DNA from: an uncultured Clostridia bacterium
GTDB lineage: Bacteria; Bacillota; Clostridia; TANB77; CAG-508
DNA: 6,447 bases
Assembly (NCBI GenBank): GCA_944386375.1
Contig: CALXAW010000074.1
Coordinates: forward strand, 1-6,447
Direction: 5' to 3'
A program made the translations under genes and the position numbers. The stretch's first letter is position 1. Every line of letters starts with the position of its first letter. Of the stretch, positions 5,161 to 6,447 are shown piece after piece. Under the pieces are notes generated by a model. The model made no database searches and was not told the DNA's origin. It worked only from the letters and a program-made list of their open reading frames with translations.

Positions 5161-5189
5161 TTGAACTTTGTATAAAAATGTGGTATAAT
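5161..5189 (+). promoter_or_regulatory. promoter of the 274-residue protein gene
   Basis: TTGAAC (5161-5166), a 17-base spacer and a perfect TATAAT (5184-5189), preceded by TGG, giving an extended -10 element. Transcription should start near 5196, so the leader is about 63 bases and ends in AAGGAGG. Confidence 0.8.
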
Positions 5190-5258
5190 TAATATTGTAT
5201 ACTTTTTGTTAGTCAGTAAAAGCCATACACAACATGTAATTTCAAGGAGGAAGATATT

Positions 5259-6083
5259 ATGGCAAAAGCAACAACTGTTTATTTTGAAGGTATTGGAGAA
5301 TATGACCATACTTCACGTAAATTCCGGGTAACTAGTACTGATGTAGTTGACACCATTTTAGTTAATTCTTTTAAAAATGGTACAGTCGTAGTTAGTACTC
5401 CTTCCGGAGTAGAGATTAATGATTTCTTGGAGGTTTTAGCTGGTTGTTTTGATAAAGCTTCTAATTTTAGCACTGAAGTTGCTAAGTCTTACAATTATAG
5501 TAAAAAGACTATCGTTGATAGCATTGTTTTTACTTTTAATGGTGTAACACTTGTTGTAACTGCAGATAATGCTAATGTAGATACTCTTCGTGACAACTGG
5601 ATTTCTCAAATGAAATCTAATGCCAAGAATTATCAAAAAGAAAGACGCACTTGGTTTAACTGTGTACAAAAACAAAAAGAGGAAAATAAACTTCAAGAAA
5701 AAATTGAAGAAGAACTCTTTAATATTGACGAAACAGTTAATTTAGAATTTAAAGATTCTAAATCTGAACAAAAGTGGGATGACTTTGTATCAAAAAATTC
5801 TAATGATGCTTATGGTAAAGGGATTGTAAAGTTTGCCGTAATTTGGGCAAAATATATGCAAAATCTTATTAAACAAGGAAAGAGTATTACAGAAATTGCA
5901 GAAGAAACTTCTCGTTACTGTAACACAGATGAAATTACAGATACAATGCGTACTTACGCTGTAGAGGCACTTTCTAGATGTTGGAAATATGGTGATGAAC
6001 TTCTTAAATGGTATAATGAAAAATATGGCTTAGAAGAAACAACTATTGTTAATTCTTCTTTACTGACTACAAATGTAGGTTAA
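5259..6083 (+). CDS. unrecognised 274-residue protein with a phage-like C-terminal module
   Basis: I cannot name this protein. Three parts are visible. The N-terminal part (1 to about 115) alternates beta-type strands (TVYFEGIGEYD, TVVVSTPSGVEI, SIVFTFNGVTLVVTAD) with helices. A charged, probably coiled-coil linker spans about 120-157 (KERRTWFNCVQKQKEENKLQEKIEEEL). The C-terminal helical part (about 168-258) has regularly placed aromatics: KWDDFVSKNSNDAYGKGIV, WAKYMQ, IAEETS, CWKYGDELLKWYNEKYG. From memory a similar pattern recurs at the C-terminus of phage and mobile-element proteins of Firmicutes; this is not verified. There is no signal or membrane helix. The ATG has AAGGAGG 8 bases upstream (5244-5250). 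With its own promoter and a strong terminator (6094-6129) it is a single-gene unit. By eye it uses more C-ending codons than its neighbours, which hints at transfer. Confidence 0.85.
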   Translation: MAKATTVYFEGIGEYDHTSRKFRVTSTDVVDTILVNSFKNGTVVVSTPSGVEINDFLEVLAGCFDKASNFSTEVAKSYNYSKKTIVDSIVFTFNGVTLVVTADNANVDTLRDNWISQMKSNAKNYQKERRTWFNCVQKQKEENKLQEKIEEELFNIDETVNLEFKDSKSEQKWDDFVSKNSNDAYGKGIVKFAVIWAKYMQNLIKQGKSITEIAEETSRYCNTDEITDTMRTYAVEALSRCWKYGDELLKWYNEKYGLEETTIVNSSLLTTNVG

Positions 6084-6093
6084 CTAACCTAGC

Positions 6094-6129
6094 CCCCACC
6101 ACTATTACAGTGGTGGGGAATTTTTATTT
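6094..6129 (+). terminator. strong Rho-independent terminator
   Basis: CCCCACCACT (6094-6103) pairs perfectly with AGTGGTGGGG (6109-6118) around a 5-base loop (ATTAC), followed by AATTTTTATTT. It begins 10 bases after the stop at 6083. It is the most GC-rich structure in the window and should end the 5259-6083 transcript completely. Confidence 0.95.
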
Positions 6130-6156
6130 GACATTCTTGCTTTGTTGTTGTAGAAT
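6128..6156 (+). promoter_or_regulatory. sigma-A promoter of the cation efflux gene
   Basis: A perfect TTGACA (6128-6133), a 17-base spacer and TAGAAT (6151-6156, five of six). Transcription should start near 6163, about 44 bases before ATG 6207. It follows directly on the T-tail of the preceding terminator. Confidence 0.85.
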
Positions 6157-6206
6157 ATATTTTGTGCTTTTTTGCATATTATATATTTAAAAAAGAGGTA
6201 ATGGTA

Positions 6207-6447
6207 ATGAATGAGCGTTATACAGATACAAAAAAAGCCGGATTTTATGGTATTGTTGGTAATATATTTTTATTAATTATTAAGGCTGTTGCTGGTGTTA
6301 TGACTAAAAGTCAAGCTATGATTGCAGATAGTATTAATAGTGCTAGTGATATTTTTGCATCACTTATGATGGAGTAAAAGAAGTTTTAGAAGTTATTTCT
6401 GTTCCTGTTGGATATAAATATGTTATTTTTATGAAAATAGCGGTTGA
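6207..6447 (+). pseudogene. cation diffusion facilitator (CDF) transporter, internally deleted and frameshifted, cut by the window edge
   Basis: CDF proteins export divalent metals (Zn, Fe, Mn and others) across the cytoplasmic membrane in exchange for protons. From ATG 6207 (AGAGGT 7 bases upstream) the frame codes for the family N-terminus: ERYTDTKKAGFYGIVGN, TM1, then the TM2 motif ADSINSASDIFASL with a metal-site NxxxD (Asn44, Asp48). It stops at 6375-6377 after 56 residues, where the family usually has about 300 or more. In another frame, from about 6368 to the window end, the DNA reads DGVKEVLEV, then SVPVGYKYVIFMKIAV. This matches what I know of the cytoplasmic C-terminal domain of clostridial CDF proteins. 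TM3-TM6 and much of the C-terminal domain's start are thus missing. As read, the gene cannot make a working transporter. A true deletion and an assembly error are both possible. Confidence 0.7.

Noticed and set aside
304..5216. TTTTGTTAGACAG at 304-316 and TTTTGTTAGTCAG at 5204-5216 as attachment sites of an inserted element
   Set aside because: The match is short, imperfect and T-rich. The DNA between holds core genes (radA, disA, tRNAs) and no integrase, so chance is more likely.
5190..5258. Riboswitch in the leader of the 274-residue protein gene
   Set aside because: The leader is only about 63 bases and shows no convincing stem or terminator/anti-terminator pair.
6162..6206. Longer start of the CDF gene at ATG 6162
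   Set aside because: That ATG falls on the predicted transcription start and has no SD; ATG 6207 has AGAGGT at the right distance and matches the family N-terminus.

Overview
The window is AT-rich (roughly 30% GC by eye). It has strong AAGGAGG-type ribosome binding sites, GTG and TTG starts beside ATG, consensus sigma-A promoters and hairpin-plus-T terminators. The proteins (RadA, DisA, a membrane-anchored cyclophilin) look like those of a low-GC Bacillota, most likely a clostridial, possibly uncultured gut-type, bacterium. This placement is inference from sequence style and remembered homologues.

Layout: the first 113 bases are the 3' end of a plus-strand gene with an Asn-rich tail, followed by AT-rich terminator-like DNA. 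A minus-strand tRNA unit follows (tRNA-His then tRNA-Gln, 532 to 363). It has a consensus promoter set inside a 9-bp perfect inverted repeat and a strong terminator at 319-359. Upstream, also on the minus strand, lies the operon radA (3878-2523), disA (2507-1424), cyclophilin (1410-634), with gaps of 13-15 bases. RadA is a recombination/repair ATPase, DisA is the DNA-scanning c-di-AMP synthase, and the cyclophilin is a membrane-anchored extracytoplasmic foldase. disA carries one extra base near 1874, which separates an intact cyclase domain from the C-terminal DNA-binding part.

A 19-bp hairpin separates radA from a minus-strand gene of unknown function (4528-3953), whose product contains seven units of a 16-residue GVFGG repeat. 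Behind that gene's start lie three 11-bp-spaced TTTGTTACA repeats. Next comes a small single-pass membrane protein (5052-4720). It diverges from a plus-strand gene (5259-6083) coding for a 274-residue protein whose C-terminal part resembles a module I associate with phage and mobile-element proteins. That gene has its own promoter and a very strong terminator.

The window closes with a cation diffusion facilitator gene under a consensus promoter. Its first ~54 codons run directly, out of frame, into what reads as the C-terminal domain of the same family, implying a large internal deletion or a misassembly.

The most interesting points are the broken disA, the collapsed CDF gene, the 16-residue repeat protein and its repeat-bearing promoter, the inverted repeat around the tRNA promoter, and the phage-like 274-residue protein. 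I see no complete new defence or mobile system.
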